In this document: in pieces, positions 42,473 through 42,564 of the stretch
Numbering within the stretch: position 1 is the first letter of the stretch
Layout of the letters: each line of letters starts with the position of its first letter
Source: Geodermatophilus chilensis
GTDB taxonomy: Bacteria; Actinomycetota; Actinomycetes; Mycobacteriales; Geodermatophilaceae
Length of the DNA stretch: 42,564 nucleotides
Assembly: GCF_002802985.1 (NCBI RefSeq)
Contig: NZ_NVPT01000022.1
Coordinates: forward strand, 1 to 42,564
Direction of reading: 5' to 3'
Notes under the pieces: model-generated
Seen by the model: the letters and a program-made list of their open reading frames with translations, nothing else
The model's database searches: none
What the model was told of the DNA's origin: nothing
Position numbers and translations under genes: made by a program

Positions 42473-42564
42473 TCATCAAACACCCCTCTACCACCATCAC
42501 GTCCTAGTGCACTTAAGCTGTCATCCAGCTTGAAAGAAAATATAACACAACATAAAGACGCGGA
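42473..42564. other. AT-rich terminal segment, unlike the rest of the window
   Basis: From about 42473 the composition changes sharply, ending in runs such as GAAAGAAAATATAACACAAC. It holds an in-frame stop for pcaB, no codon structure on either strand and no similarity to pcaB. The preceding run of nine C (42451-42459) also looks unreliable. A misassembled or low-quality contig end is the simplest reading. Confidence 0.6.

Overview
The window is very GC-rich DNA with dense, often overlapping genes, frequent GTG starts, and several genes that appear to lack a leader (a -10 hexamer 6-7 nt before the start codon). Gene content points to an actinobacterium: a DUF222/HNH (13E12-type) endonuclease behind an SOS-like box, a long-form argininosuccinate synthase, DUF2795 and DUF421 proteins, and protocatechuate genes. 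The style resembles Geodermatophilaceae (Blastococcus, Geodermatophilus, Modestobacter). That placement is an inference from gene style; no marker gene proves it. No rRNA, tRNA, CRISPR array or intact insertion sequence was seen.

Layout. 0-2.1 kb: the 3' end of an unknown gene, a CoiA-like protein whose nuclease residues look lost, a DinB-family protein and a His-rich membrane protein; a 55-bp element occurs twice, upstream of the first two. 2.2-7.6 kb (minus): a compact sugar-modification cluster, glycosyltransferase - two Gfo/Idh/MocA paralogues - MDR oxidoreductase - glycosyltransferase. 7.8-13.6 kb (plus): a zinc alcohol/formaldehyde dehydrogenase behind a stress-sigma-like promoter, a SodC-like lipoprotein without metal ligands, three tiny proteins including a zinc ribbon missed at usual length cut-offs, a DsbA-like protein with a CAWS motif, an alpha/beta hydrolase and a 459-residue protein of unknown family. 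13.6-19.8 kb is a decaying zone. It has two junctions where two oppositely oriented genes have both lost their 5' ends (dienelactone-hydrolase-like/ABC solute-binding protein; xanthine-dehydrogenase-type/NuoN). It also has a methyltransferase with two compensating frameshifts, a heme-oxygenase-like diiron-type enzyme coupled to a GT2, and a cyclase/formamidase.

19.8-25.2 kb (minus): a tight five-gene unit with a molybdopterin oxidoreductase lacking the Fe-S cysteines, a helical protein, a GPR1/FUN34-like membrane protein, a CPA1-type antiporter and a DUF421 protein. 25.3-28.5 kb (plus): an AraC-DinB fusion regulator with a dihydrofolate-reductase-like protein, then argG with an ARG-box-like palindrome over its -10 element. 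28.5-35.1 kb: a complete 5-oxoproline (pyroglutamate) locus. A DUF1445 protein and an FCD-type GntR regulator diverge from an Nramp-like transporter, pxpA, pxpB, pxpC and an MFS transporter, with a candidate operator between them. 35.2-36.9 kb: a frameshifted HNH endonuclease with an SOS-like box before it and a tandem/hairpin element after it. 37-42.5 kb: a small conserved protein, a benzaldehyde/vanillin-type aldehyde dehydrogenase, pgi, and pcaC-pcaD-pcaB. The last ~90 bases are AT-rich, carry an in-frame stop against pcaB, and look like a contig-end artefact.

The best leads for something undescribed are the Fe-S-less molybdoenzyme operon, the Nramp-like carrier without metal motifs in the pxp operon, the HNH gene with its flanking regulatory and hairpin elements, and the two head-to-head gene-remnant junctions.
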